A DNA stretch of 64,000 nucleotides from Rhodocollybia butyracea (Eukaryota; Basidiomycota; Agaricomycetes; Agaricales; Omphalotaceae): NCBI GenBank assembly GCA_015501585.1, contig JADNRY010000018.1, positions 186,001-250,000 on the forward strand. Direction: 5' to 3'. The translations under genes and the position numbers were made by a program. How positions within the stretch are numbered: position 1 is the first letter of the stretch; every line of letters begins with the position of its first letter. This document shows, one piece after another, positions 45,301 through 57,391 of the stretch. The notes beneath the pieces were generated by a model, which saw only the letters and a list, made by a program, of their open reading frames with translations, did no database searches and was not told where the DNA came from.

Positions 45301-45544
45301 GATCGCCGAATGTTCTCCTTCTTTTCTGTCTACCCTTTTTGTCGCTGAACTAACGAACATCCTTTTCAACGACTGCTCTACACTCTACGCTCCCCATCTT
45401 CTACCAATTCTACAAATATTCATCTTCTACCACTTCTACAAATATTCTATACATAACCGCAGCTTCCGCATTCCTCCTCGCAGGATTTGGGAACGCGAGG
45501 GTACGAAGGGGTTGTTGAGTTGGTTGAGGGGGAGGATGGAGTGA
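42332..45544 (+). CDS. Leucine-rich repeat protein, LRRC40-like
   Basis: Exon ends 42821/42876, 43144/43229, 45070/45116 and 45206/45463 are well supported. The N-terminus is Ser/Thr/Pro-rich (SRIPRSQPRSNTKTPTAAPA). The typical basidiomycete lead-in RIRDNPFVNEVEE and VNLSARSLSCLPPSLFEV leads into LRRs: LHANAITALPSSFGDL, LTVLDLSQNRLTALPDNIWT, LTSLNISNNQLQEL, LVTLNAAHNNITAEGIDVL, LKHLNLRGNKLSSLDGF and ELDLRDNDVDKLPPEMGM. It ends with RIPPRRIWEREGTKGLLSWL, like LRRC40-type proteins. Intracellular; function unknown. A long disordered insert (DRDRDRDR, Ala/Ser runs) lies in the middle. At least four one-base frame breaks lie inside the third exon (near 43736, 43885, 44335 and 44530), each repairable by one base, three of them at or beside a short run. 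Either indels in the assembly or a recent pseudogene. The last intron (about 256 bases) is long for this genome. Confidence 0.82.
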
Positions 45545-45702
45545 GGGGTAGGGAGTAAGGAGGACAGAGTTGAGGGTGAGGTAAAGACGAAGCAAACGGA
45601 CAGGATCGTGTTGCGATCAAAACGTTGATGTCGGTCGTCGCTGCGAGTCGGAGGAGGAAGGTTGCGAGGTAAAAGGTTAAAGCCGTGAATGGTAGCAGAC
45701 GA

Positions 45703-46177
45703 TGCGACAGACGATGGGACGTCGGATTAGAAAGGATTAGAATCAAGTATACTATCGGTATACTACGGTAATACTATTATAATGGGCAAGTTACTTTACC
45801 GAGATTGGAATGTCTTCTAATCTGGGATATATACTTGGTGCAGAGCAAGCACGAATGCCGTTTATAAGATTGTTAAATCGAAGGTGGGGAAATTCGAATA
45901 CAACTTGGTGATACTACATACGCTGCTACTCAGGTCGCAGATGATGGGACAGACGATGGGGGCATGGGATTAAAAAGGATTAGAATCAAAAGTTCGAGTA
46001 TGCTACGGCAATACTGGGCAAGGACTTTACCTAGACTGGAATGTCTTCTAATCTGCGATATATACTTAGTGCAGAGCTGGGCAAAGGCAGCACGGATGCC
46101 GTTGATAAGATTGTTGAAATTGAAGGTGGGGAAATTTGAATACAACTTGGCAAAACTACGCTGCTACTCAATTTCTG
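45703..46177. repeat. Imperfect 240-bp tandem duplication
   Basis: The segment starting near 45703 (gcagacgatgcgacagacga) and the one near 45940 (tcgcagatgatgggacagac) run in parallel through GGATTAGAATCAA, TGGAATGTCTTCTAATCTG, GATATATACTT, GTGCAGAGC, AAGATTGTT and GTGGGGAAATT. About 80-85 percent alike by eye. No coding frame in common. Confidence 0.72.
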
Positions 46178-46842
46178 CCGTGCTTGTTTGCCAGTACTAC
46201 TGCACGCTAGATTTGAAAACTTGGACGCAATCGAAGGGAACTCATCCACGCCCTACCGGCCCTCCAACCCACAAGGAGGAGCTCATACATGACACTGGGA
46301 TTCGAAGGCGTTCTACGCTCCCAGAAGAGCGATCTAAAGATCGCACAACAATCGCACAATAGTCGCATGCAATGCTTGAGCATTATCAATGTTATGTGGA
46401 GTACTGGTGGAGTAGGATCACTTCTTATGGATGTACTTTTCACTTTTCAGCCTTTTTAGACGCTCCAGACGCCCTGCAGACTAGGTATGGTCAAAGGCTT
46501 GAGGAGAGTGGGTCTTGGAGTGTATGGGGGTTGTGTATGAGTGGGTTGTGCATTCCCCGGTCGTAATGTACCAAAGCATCAGAAGCGTACTAAGTATCTC
46601 AATGCTCTACGCAGTCCCGTCTTTCTCAATTACTGAGGTTTTTGGCGAGTAAAAACCTCAGCCAAATATATGGCTATCATGCGTCACCTCTGCTCACAGT
46701 TTGCTCGTAGTACCGCCGCACACGCTCTCATTTGCCCGCGCTGTTTCACACGCAACCTGGATTGCTCACTAAATTTAACGTGCCCAGTGCGCCACGCAAT
46801 GATGGGAAGTAAATCATGTGACCGCTTCACGTTTTAACTACC
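46178..46842. other. Intergenic, promoter side of F-box gene
   Basis: No coding frame of note. A short palindromic AGCGATCTAAAGATCGC occurs near 46327. The F-box gene starts at 46843. Confidence 0.35.
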
Positions 46843-48230
46843 ATGTCGGACGACATTCAGGAAAGTCCATTGGAGTCTAAAACCTTGACTCCCACCCATT
46901 CGCAGACTTTTGTGTCCCTAGAATCTGCCTACCAGCCACTCTATGCAGAACTCCTCGCCAAAAGCCGCCACAACGACATTCGTAACTCTCCTGTTGCCAG
47001 AGCAGAAGCGCACGCTCTAATCGATCAGACCCGAAGTAATCTGCAAACATGCTCCGAGAGTACCACTCGTGGTCATATCTTGAGGGTCCTCGAACTGCAG
47101 GAATCTCTGTTGGCTCCCATTCGAACCCTTCCCTCGGACGTGTTAACAATGATCTTTCAACTAGTCATCGAGACATCTGGTGAGCCTGGTATCACCTACT
47201 CAACCCAGATCTCCAAACGTACCGAGCTATCTGGGTGTATTTTTCGGCTCACCTGGATCTGCTTTTGGTGGCGACATGAAGCTGTTTCGTACTCTACTTT
47301 CTGGTCCAGGATAAAGGTTGATCTTCCGCACCGGAATGTTTCTCTACGCACCACTGAAATGACTGCATTTGTGAACGAATGCGTTTTGCGATCAGGAGTC
47401 TCGGCACCCTTGAGAGTTGAGCTCTTTCTAGTATACCCTGATGCTATTCCATCTGTCGTTACCACGTTGGTAGCACAGGCTCACAGATGGAGGCAGGCTA
47501 CGTTCAAGTTGTCATTTATGTCTGCAGAGTATATTGACGGCCTGTTCCCTTTTGAGCCCTCCTCTACACAATTTCCTCTTCTCAAAAATCTGTCAGTCAA
47601 CTCTCTCCATCCACTCTCTAATTGGATTTTGGACTGTCACCCTCCTCTCCAGAAACTGGAACTAGACAGCCTCTCGGAGTCATATGCAGATGTCATAGGA
47701 GGTCGAAACTTGAAGGTTCTAAAAGTTGGCTGCTACTGGGGTGTATCTCTTGCCAGGTTACTCCACCTATGCCCTTGTTTGGAGTCCTTGACACTTCAAT
47801 CTTTTGCGTTCAGAGGGAATCCTGATGCTAAAGAAATTGCCTGTCGATCCTCCTTAATGACGTTAGACGTCGGCGGGGACCTCGAAAATGACGAGAAGAT
47901 CGAAAATGGGGCCTGGAACTGTGTTACCCTCCCCAAGTTGACCAAACTGCAAGTTATGCTGCCTGACCTTGTTGATGTTGAACGCTGGCCCACAGCAGCT
48001 TATGAAGCTGACACTTCTGTTAGCGAGCTGAAAGAGGTATTGAAGCGGTCAGAGTGTGCATTACAGCATGTCAATCTGATATTGTATACGGAGCATTATG
48101 TCTTGTGGCCCGAGATTGAAGTTGAAGTTGTGGGGGGTTTTTCGAGGACTTGCCAGTCAAAGAAGAGGGGTCTTTTGTTCAGAACGTGCCATTGCAGGAA
48201 TGGAAGGCGCGTAATCTCGGTTCTGAATGA
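46843..48230 (+). CDS. F-box protein with leucine-rich C-terminal region
   Basis: Single exon of about 460 residues. After a helical start (SLESAYQPLYAELLAKSRHN and ILRVLELQESLLAPIR) comes the F-box, IRTLPSDVLTMIFQLVIETS (residues about 93-112), then RLTWICFWWRHEAVSYSTFW, the usual Cys/Trp stretch after the box in basidiomycetes. Irregular leucine-rich repeats follow (PLLKNLSVNSLHPLSNWILD, PPLQKLELDSLSES, CPCLESLTLQSFAF). F-box proteins link targets to SCF ubiquitin ligases through Skp1; the target here is unknown. At GGGGGGTTTTT (48132-48142) the natural reading GFFEDLPVKEEGSFVQNVPL changes frame. As written the protein ends at 48252 with a Cys/Arg-rich tail, but a one-base correction ends it at 48230. 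This class is hugely expanded in mushrooms. Confidence 0.88.
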
Positions 48231-48252
48231 TGTCAGTGCTTGTGTAGATTGA

Positions 48253-48613
48253 TTTTTTGGTATCATTCACTGTATGTTTGAACTATATGCGATATTCTCT
48301 TTGCAAAAGACAGCTAGCTATGCTAGCATTGATGCTAGATGGTTCCTCGCTGATGCTTTCAAGGTGGATAGGGCAGCGATGATATTCAGTCCTTCCTGTT
48401 TTAGACTTTCAACTGAAGACTGACTCATCCCAAAGACAGTGGAAGAGAACCATGGGACAAACAGGAGAAACGGTCGTCCGTCCGCGAGTTTAACTGAAGC
48501 TCCCCCCTTCTTAGAAATGAGAATCCGATGAAAACTGACTCAGTAACGGTGTCACTGGTCGGAATCAACAAAACAAGAAAATTTTACTCGCATTCATTGA
48601 CCGAAAGACAAGA
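48253..48613. other. Convergent intergenic interval
   Basis: 3' flanks of the F-box gene (+) and the EF-hand/ZZ gene (-). A TAGCTATGCTAGCATTGATGC stretch near 48310 has a small palindrome. No gene. Confidence 0.4.
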
Positions 48614-51600
48614 TCAGCTGAGAATATCTATCAACCTATCCAACTTACTCTCCAACCCCGCAAATTTATTTTCGAGTGCCTCAAGGCGATCCTGCAATTG
48701 TTTCCACACCGCTTTCTCGGCTAGCGGCTCACCACCATCTGCATAATCTGCCTGGGCTAGTTCACCGTGTTCGTCTTCCAAGGGCTGGGGAAGCGTGAAT
48801 CGTAGGATGTAGTGATACTCCTTAGACAGCAATTCAATATTATGATCCGCAAGCAGTTTCGCACAGCAATTTGGGCACATATATGAATCTCCTGTAGAAA
48901 CAGACCCGTTGAGATGGAGGACGATCTAAAACTGAGATACTTACTTGTCCCTGGTTCCAGAAAATACAAGAAGCGCGTTCCATTTAAGCTGCGTTCACAA
49001 TGTGCACATGTGAACGTGTGCTCTTCGGAGGTTGCAGCATTCTGTTCCGAACCATCCATCTCGTACATGGCTCGAGGCTCATAATATATTTCCCTAAATG
49101 GACGAACCAGATCGTGGTCAAATTGTACAGTAGGACGGAATATCATCAGCATTGGATGCCATGGCTTATGGACGTCCCCTCCTGCGGTATGGATTGTTGG
49201 GGGTAATGTTAGATCGCATGATATACAGCAGTCGAACCCTGTGTGAGGATAATTAACTTAAATTCAAAAAAAAAAAAAATCTCACTCACCAGCACAAAAC
49301 ATGCATTTCAGACGGATTTCTTGGATCGGATATACATCGCAGTTATCACAGTAGATACCTATATGCTCCCGTGATTGTCGGATAGCAGATTTTGCCGCGC
49401 TCATGCAGTTATCCCGGACATCTACGGGGATTTGTTCCCTTAGCGCAGCCAACTCTTCCATTTCTTCCGCAGATATCGAAGCAGACCCCTTGCCTAAAGA
49501 CCAAAACCTATACCAATCAAATGTGCGTATGTCCGCAATTGTTAGGTGGTAAAATGTGTACAATATAGATGATGGCTCTGGTTCCAGGTTCAAAGATACC
49601 ATGTCACTGACCAAAGGCCATTCACCCCGAGTTGGCACAAAGGGATCCGGATCCGGCTCTGGCCGGCAAACATCCCAAAGTATCCATTGTTGTAATGGTT
49701 CAAATTCAGTGCCGAGCGGAGCGCCTGTTTTTGACCAGTACATGTAGAGTCCACCGCCGAAAGCGGATACTCGAGATTCAGGGTCTTGTCCTCGGTGAAA
49801 AGAACCAGCTAGATAGTAGCATAAATGCACCAGCAATAGTGGTACTCAGCATTGACTTTACCTTTCAAGTCCTCTATACGAGCATCGATAGCAGCCTCGA
49901 TATTACCGAGACTAGTGTATCCATCCAGGAATTCCGGATCATATAAAGACTTTGTGTCTGCTGGTGTATTAGGATACGCATGGTCTTTGGCGTACTTGAC
50001 GAACTCATGCTGATACTGGAGAAATATATACAAGATAGGGAGCAGGGTCTGGAATAATCAGAAATTTTTAGACTCAGAAACAGTAAAACTACGTTGAATC
50101 CATACCTGCTCAAATCGACCAGGGCCCGCTATAAGTCCAAGTGAACTCGGACTATCAATGTTATAGAGAAAATATTTCAGTGATTTCTTTTACGCGCTCC
50201 TGCATGCTAGCCATGTGTTTGGCAACTAGATCATCCAGAGCATTTGAAACCTGCTGAATGGTGTGATTTTGACCCGCGCCTAAAAGAAGCCAATTGATTT
50301 TGCTACACCATTCGCTGCGCATAAACCATCTGTATAACACTGTCATGAACTTACTTGCAGAGAAATCAAAACGAAAACAATTCCCACCCTATCATTCCGA
50401 CATTGTGTACCGAGACATTATCGCATGCATCTCGCATTTCTTTAGGCTTAGTCCAGTAACTTTTCCGCACTGGATTTTTCACCCTGGAAAATTCTCTATT
50501 ACTGAAATTGGTCAATTACGTAGCTGTCAGATTTAATCATTTTGTCACGCTCAGTGCTCATTGGCGCTTCCGGGCGCTCCATGTCACCCAGATTTCAGTG
50601 GCTTCACTGATAACGCCCAATACTGAAGCAACAGAAGCTCATAGTTGTTGTAGTAGCCACGGTTATATGCTATATTAGCCTTGGAGTGGGCTTGAACTTC
50701 ACAGCGACACCTTTAGCAATGGATTTTACCACATTTCCCCCATCTCCCAGTTCTGCAAGATGATCCCAAACAAATCCCAAACATAATTGACAAAGTTGGC
50801 TTCACCAGCCTCAGTGATGCATTGATCATTAAAGGTGTCAATGAGTGTGGTATATAGGCAAGGCTGTGTATCAAATTGGAAGCACCACGGCAAGTGTCAA
50901 TGGTACTCGAGATAAAAGAAAACAAGGAGACAAAAAGCGCGCGCGCAATCGGTTTGATGGTCACATTTAGTCACATCAATCACTACGTTACGATCTCGTC
51001 AGATCACATCATGGTTATGGTTATGGATTACTCGGCCCAATCGGTACAAAGCCGAAAGTGGTCCCATAGAGGAAACAACCGGTCCCCACGTCCGCACAAG
51101 CAGCGAGCTCGACTCCCGAAGAGAAGGTAGACTGCCAGGCAAGCGTGAGGATGGAAGCAAGGCCTGGTACAAAAGTACCAAACTAGCTGGCTACATAAAT
51201 AATACATTACAATAGGGCAAGTATTCATAACAATCAAAGTTCCTCGTCATCGTCTGAGCCATAATGAATATGTCTATCACACACAGATACCGACCATAGC
51301 TGTGCTAGCATTTAGAAAATCCAGGGTGAAAAATCCAGTGCGGAAAAGTTACTGGACTAAGCCTTAAGTAGCCCAAAGATTTTGCGTGCGTATATTGCAG
51401 TTTCAATGCTCCAGCCTGAATTTTGGATGTTAAGAGGGTAATTCGGGGGGAAATTTAGACTCTACCTTGAGCAAAATAACTCAAAGCTTGTAGTATTGTC
51501 CATTGATTTTCCATCGAAATCTTCGTGAAACTGTTCACCTGTAGAAAAATACACGCCGTTGGAACTGCCCTGTAAAAAAGAAAGAAAAACATACTTCTGA

Positions 51601-53256
51601 AATCCTAATGAAGCCCGAGCCATCAGTATCAAATGCCTCTATAATTTGCCGTTCGTATTTTGCAGCTAAATATTGAAGGCACCACTCGTCTTCTTCAATA
51701 CTTTGTGCTGCTTCCAGTGTGGCATCTGAGGGACCATCTAAATCATGCTCGGATGTGAAATCGCCATCATAATGTGAATTTTTGGAAAATTTGTCGAAGT
51801 AGAACTCTTGAAGAGCCTTGAAAAAGTCCCGGGACCTCACAGAATATCTCCAGTTCTACTCATAAGTATTGAGCTAGCGAAAACATCTACAAAAATCCAC
51901 AACCATACTGACCATTTGCTTCCATAATTCGCGGATATCAGAGTGGTGAACTCGGTCATAAGGGCCCGCGTTAAGACGGTCAAGAATTTCCCTTGTTGAG
52001 ACTTGAATAGACCATCGTATTTCGTCTGTGATGGCCTGAATCTGAGTGTCGAGTTTCCGAGCATAATAAACAGCATTTTCTTGCAAAATCGCGTCGAGAG
52101 AGAGTCGTAACTCGTACATTTCGCGAGGACTAGGAGGGGTAGACGAGGTGCTCGCCCGTTCACTCCTTTCTCCAGGCACTTCCATGACAAGGGTTGCTTG
52201 GATCGTTTTCGATATTTTGGAAAGCAACTCATCAGAATTGAGCACCTTCTGCCGTCCACCGTTCTCAACAATAGTCTTCTCAAGGTCCTCCTGCTGCTTC
52301 GTTTTATGCTCTACGACAGTGATAAGCTGTTGAAGCAGCTCGTTGTTGGCCTTTGCAATGGCTCGAATTTCGTCAACAGTGACCGTCGCGTGAATCGCGA
52401 GAGCGAAGATGATATCACCCTTTCGAGCGACAAAGGTTTCTCCGAAATCCTTGAACTGCGACGCATATGAATCCGAGAAGAAGAATTTACCTCAATGCAA
52501 AATAAGAGAATTTTAGGCTCCGGTGCAGGGGACAATTAGAGGACGCACTTGTCAAGCTATGCTTGTGGTATGCGTCAATCAGCATACCACATGCTTTGAT
52601 GTCGCCATTGATGTCGTTCATCAGTAGTTGAATGCGGCCTTGGATAGACTGTCCCGGTTCAACCTCGAGATCTGGGTCTTGTATGTTGTGGAGCTGCAAT
52701 AGTGCGCCTAGCATATCCGCTATTTGTAAAATCAAAGCTTGGGTTCTGCGGCTGTTTTCGCGGCGCTGAGTCTCCAACCTGACTATTCCACGAACTAGAA
52801 GCACGGCAACTAATTATGATCGATCAGGACAAGGTTTGAGAGTAATATCATGAATGACCACCTCCAACAAACGGGAAAGGTTGAGCATTCACGATCGCTT
52901 CTACACCGTCCAAAATTCTGTTCACCGGGCCAGTCCAGGAATCGACCTTTCTTCCAACAGTCGTAGATTTCCCTAATACACTCAAGGCTTCGAGAGCCAT
53001 ATTTATTGTGTTCGAATTGGCTGAATACGCATTCACAACAGGCTGCAAAATTCTGGTAGCGATATCATCTCCAGAGGTCATCAAAGTTGAGCGCATATCG
53101 AAGAAGATCCATTGCGAACTCACTAATTTTGTCCGCGCGTTCCTCAGCATGGGCTGCGGGCTGAAATCGGTCTGCAAAAACTTCCGTGGCAGGACGTGCT
53201 GCCATTGCAGGAGAGGCGTTGGCTTCTTTGTTGGATCTTAGAGAATTCGTAGCCAT
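48614..53256 (-). pseudogene. EF-hand and ZZ-finger protein gene, split by a MITE
   Basis: Reads from ATG 53256 to stop 48614 on the minus strand through ten or more exons. N-terminal helical region: MATNSLRSNKEANASP, ILQPVVNAYSANSNTINMAL, LLVRGIVRLETQRRENSRRT and FKDFGETFVARKGDIIFAL. One canonical EF-hand loop DTDGSGFIRISE lies near 51600-51635, followed by VNSFTKISMENQWTILQALS. After the MITE the frame resumes with LLKEMRDACDNVSVHNVG, then YQHEFVKYAKDHAYPNTPAD and a ZZ-like zinc finger, YCDNCDVYPIQEIRLKCMFC plus GFDCCISCD, a CX2C pair SYMCPNCC and a C-terminal coiled coil (LQDRLEALENKFAGLESKLD). This EF-hand plus ZZ architecture is common in Agaricomycetes; function unknown. The 919-bp MITE lies inside a coding exon and its TIR supplies an immediate TAG. 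Two further one-base frame breaks lie in the 3' half (near 50387 and 50191). The 5' half could still make a truncated protein. Confidence 0.8.
50445..51363. mobile_element. Harbinger-like MITE (919 bp) inside the EF-hand/ZZ gene
   Basis: Perfect 44-bp inverted ends at 50445-50488 and 51320-51363 beginning GGCTTAGTCCAGTAAC. The 3-bp TTA is present on both sides (50442-50444, 51364-51366), the target preference of PIF/Harbinger elements. The interior has no transposase. Removing the element and one TTA joins FGLLK to EMRDACDNV in one open frame. Confidence 0.88.
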
Positions 53257-53564
53257 CAGTGAAGAGAAACCGAGTCAATGCCTACACTGCTGCACCAAAC
53301 TTTGGCAGATTTTTAAAAGTGATGGTGGTAAAAAAAACATAAAAGCGTACTTTTAAATATTCTGAGTAATCTTTTGCAAATCTCCAACGCCATCCATGTT
53401 TCGAAATCTTTCAAGAGATTTATGACTAAGCCTGTCAACTTTCAGGAAAATGTAAGAATACTTTCACAAATCTTTTAGATGAAACCTTTTAGAATTATCT
53501 TGGCTAACGCTGCACAGCTGCATGACCTGCTCTCGTTATCATAACTTCACATCTCACGCGCACG

Positions 53565-54749
53565 ATGAATCGAAAGAAATTGAATACACTCGCCAAACGT
53601 AACTATCAGCCTTCATCGGGTTGGTCATCAGCCGAAGATGAATACGAACCTTCTCAACAACTTTCGCCACTCCCCAAGAAAGCCCGTTTCGCTGAGGGCA
53701 ATGACGGAACTCCTCTAACTCCTCCTCGTCCCAGTTTCTTAATGTCTCTGGAAACAAACAAAAGGTGTGTGCCTGATACTTGTACTCATGAAACAAGTCT
53801 CATGGGATTCTAGCATCGCTAACTCGCATGTATTGGACGACGACGTTGGGTCACAGCAATTCATTGAAAATCTATTTGCCTCCAACGGACTTACTTCAAC
53901 CAATCTTCACATGGAAGAATGCGACTCTGATATCGATAACGCACAATATGAGCCCCAATCTCAGAAGCACTGGCAGGAATTGTACGATTCCTCAGTGCCG
54001 TCATCCCCTGCCAAACTCCTGCCCACACAATGTGAGTATTAATATCAGATTTGTTTAGCCTTGTCTCAGTACAATATACATAGATAAGATTACTGCAGAT
54101 GAGGACAGTTTGACGGTAGCTGAGGTTGGTCAGGTTACTGAAGGTGCGTTATTAAGCTTGTTCTTTCCAAGTACTAACTCTTAATACAGAGTTTTGCCCT
54201 CATTTGGCCACTTCCTGCCTCTGTGTTGATTTTCTCCTTACACAATATCACCAGCTCAACTCCAAGGCATCGACATCCACAACTCGAACTAATCCATCAG
54301 CTCGACAATCCCAAATCACCTCCAATATTTCCCCAGTCCAATCACAGCTGTTTGCACAGCATCAGCCGAGGGTATCATCAGGGCTTCGCAACTGGCACTA
54401 TGACCAGGATAGACTTCAGACGCAGGTAAATCCTCAGAACGCGGGCCTTGGTTTCTCGGGTCCATTGTATCCATCTTCCATTTGGTCTCCGTCCCCTGCA
54501 GAGTTTGGTCATGCATCCACTGGTACACTTGTTACACCCAACACCCCATTCACACATTCGGGACCTGAACCTAGCAACCCTTCGAATCCAATGCTTGGTT
54601 CCCAAATTTTCATGCCAGGCGCTGCATTCTTAAACCCAGGATATCGGGTCGCCGACCCTTCACATCCTGCCTATCGTGAGCCAACAGGCTCTTCAAACGT
54701 ACACTTTTCAAGCCACTCTTACTACAATTACAATAATAATCACACTTGA
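53565..54749 (+). CDS. Hypothetical low-complexity nuclear-type protein
   Basis: Four exons, 53565-53764, 53814-54031, 54084-54143 and 54190-54749, splice cleanly to 345 residues. The N-terminus is basic then acidic (NRKKLNTLAKRNYQPSSGWS, SAEDEYEPSQQLSPLPKKAR). The middle is acidic (HMEECDSDIDNAQYEPQSQK) and the C-terminal 180 residues are rich in Ser/Pro/Asn/Gln, ending SYYNYNNNHT. No known domain. PLPKKARF could serve as a nuclear localisation signal. It is divergent from the EF-hand/ZZ gene with 308 bases between starts and is followed in the same direction by another unknown gene. Splice consistency across all four exons is the main evidence that it is real. Confidence 0.62.
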
Positions 54750-55056
54750 TTCCTAAACTGCTTTAAAGTGCTCAGTTCGGTGCTGTTCGGTGTGAGAATC
54801 AAGTCTGAATTCAATGTGACAGGTGTGTGAACTTCGTGGGTTCCTTTCTGCATCCTGCCACTATGGTCTGTTTGTCTCATTGCTCTCGCTTTCACTGAAC
54901 TCCTTCCGAAACCCATGGCTCAAAGGCCTCTGCTCAGCGCTGTGCATCAGGCGGCTGCTTCGTTCAAGCGGTCAGGCGTTGGACACGTGATAACATCTTC
55001 GAGTTGAATTTCTTTGTTTGCTTTCTTTGTTTGCCTTCTTCCCAAACTCTACCAAC
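54750..55056. other. Intergenic between two unknown co-oriented genes
   Basis: 307 bases; CT-rich leader (cttcgttcaagcgg, ttctttgtttgctttctttg) just before the next ATG. A GTGCTCAGTTCGGTGCTGTTCGGTG direct repeat near 54770. Confidence 0.4.
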
Positions 55057-57391
55057 ATGAGCAACAGCTGGTCCGCAGATTCTTCAAGCCGTGGCTCACA
55101 GTCACCGTCTCCTGGTAATAATGAGGCAGAGGACTCTTTAGATCCAGTGTTGTTTGCCCATCGTTGCGCAAGTCAGTATGAACTTGGCGAGAAAAACCGT
55201 GCAGATGTTGCAGATATTGCCCAGGCAAGTGTAGCTGTAACATAGTAATGAAGCCATCACTAATCCTTCTGCAGTATATCCGTGAACTCCCGCCAGCGTT
55301 GATCATGGTTTCACTCATAAACTTGACTACTGAGCTCAAAACTCACGAAACGCTTGCTGGGATTCAACAAGCAGTTGAGAAGCTGACGACAAAAGTGGAA
55401 TCTGTCATTGATGGTCTGGAGACTAACCCTGTTCTCAGCGAGCTTCAAAAGGTTTTTCTGTCTCACTTTATACATTTTTTGAATTAACACGCGACTCGCC
55501 AGGGTGTTATCATGCAGTACACTAAAGGAGCAGTAGTGGATCCCTTGAGAACCAGCTTTAATAATGACAGCATTGTCGCTGATGTATACGTAGGTTCACA
55601 ACTCACTCCTCACGCACTGTCATTTCGCTAATGATTCACGTTATATCTAGGCGAGTCTGAAGAAAAGTAGTGACCGTACTTCCCTTAAGGCTCACTTCGA
55701 AGCTGAACATGCCAGTATGGTACATGCAGTCAAAAAGGAAATTCGAAGCAGTGCTTCGTATGCAAAGACTACACTTCGCAATCTGGTAAGTTGACTGATT
55801 TTGCTACCATGATAATTACGCTCATGAATGATTATGAGGTCATGAAAACCAACTGTGAAGGTGTCACGAAAGCCACTGAGACAATCTACAAAACGTTAGG
55901 AAGTGGCAGTAAGCGCTCGGCTGAGAACGTCCAGGAAACTGCACGGGTGGTTATTCTGGTGTGTTGTCTTTCATTAAGCCAGACACAGACACTACTTAAT
56001 TTGTTTTTCCAGCGTCGTTTCGTTCGTGAGAGGCCGCAGCTATTTGTAGCACCCACTGCCAAAGAGGGAGACAGAAAAGTGAAGAAGAAACGAAGGCGCA
56101 TGGGCGACAACTTACCGCTGGACCAATTTGGCCTCGCAGACCCACCGATTCCTGATCCATACACCATGGACCCTACAACAACGAGCGGCTCAGATGAACT
56201 TACGCAGATGACAAGTTGGGCTACAGCGTTCACTGAATGGATTGGACTGAAAGTTAACGGAACTACAAATGACGATGGGACAGCAGGCGTGGAGGGCTGG
56301 GGTGCCGCATTTAAAAATGACAAATGGCACAGGTATGTTAGTTTCTGCAATGTTTGTACAGCACTGATTTTTCTTTTCTTACAGTTTTTACGGGGAGTGT
56401 ATTGACCAAGAATTACTCAGGTTCCCGGCTGACAGCATCCCGCTATCCCACGTCGCGCACCTATCGCAGCATCGTTGTCGTCCCCAAATGTTCTGACATT
56501 GGGTTCGCCATCGTTAGGAATGCCAAATGCTCCGAACGGCGCCATAAACTCACCCGCGCCACAAAATCGAAACTCGTCATTTTTTACAGGGATTGGCGTA
56601 GGTGGATCAAGTGGTATGTTCTTTCACAGCAGCTCTTGCCGCTTGGGATGAGTCTGATTTGCTTGCCAGCACCGCGTTTCAGTACACCCAGTCAGAATCC
56701 AACAAACGGAGGTGCATTTTACTTGGTTATTCTGCAGAATATGTCTAACACAAATTCCAGGACTCCGGCAGCAGACGATGACTCCCGCAACATTCGGATG
56801 TAAGTGCTAGTGATATAAACACTGTTATGTTCTCTCATTGGCATTCTACAGTCCCTCGCTTACGCTCAATGACACCTGTTCAACTCGGAAGTCACTCAGA
56901 TGAGCCACCACTGACTCGTGCTGGGCCTCTCTTTCCAGGTATGACATTTTTCTCTTCATTGTCATTGACTAATCTTTTTTGTTGTAGGTCGTAATGTACC
57001 GAGCTCAACAGGTTCTGTGGGAGGCGAGTCGTTTGTTTTTTGTCTGTTTGAGCTTACATTGACTGTATTATCAGGCGCTCGCTCCGTCAGTGGACCACAA
57101 AATGGTTCAGGATACATGCCTGAAGGTTCGAGATTTATATCCTCCTATTCTATGTCATATTTACATTTTTTTGTGTGTGTACCAGGAGAAGGTCGAAGAT
57201 CAGTATCAGAAGGTTCGTTTCCTTATGTCTGTTCTATGTGTTCAATGACTGATTGGCATATAGGATTTGCATCCCGCAACGCAAAGGACATGGATGGAGG
57301 TTCACCTGAAGGCCGAGCAGACAATGAGGCGTCTCAGCACTGGAGCCCTGGCGATTCCGATTCGTCATTTAACGACGCGCCGATTTACTGA
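55057..57391 (+). CDS. Hypothetical multi-exon protein with helical N-terminal half
   Basis: Supported exons include 55057-55224, 55275-55451, one starting at 55503 and at least four more. The first intron (55225-55274) is GC-AG (CAG|GCAAGT). The encoded sequence is helical: DPVLFAHRCASQYELGEKNR, YIRELPPALIMVSLINLTTE, LAGIQQAVEKLTTKVESVID, GVIMQYTKGAVVDPLRTSFN, SLKKSSDRTSLKAHFEAEHA, then a basic block (RRFVRERPQLFVAPTAKEG and VKKKRRRMGDNL) resembling a nuclear localisation signal, then MTSWATAFTEWIGLKVNGTT. The 3' part (after about 56400) shifts frame into Asn/Gly/Pro/Ser-rich sequence (SPSLGMPNAPNGAINSPAPQ) with several tiny exons. I could not settle that part, so the end at 57391 (SDSSFNDAPIY) is provisional. 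Family not recognised; probably nuclear. Resembles its upstream neighbour in style. Confidence 0.5.
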
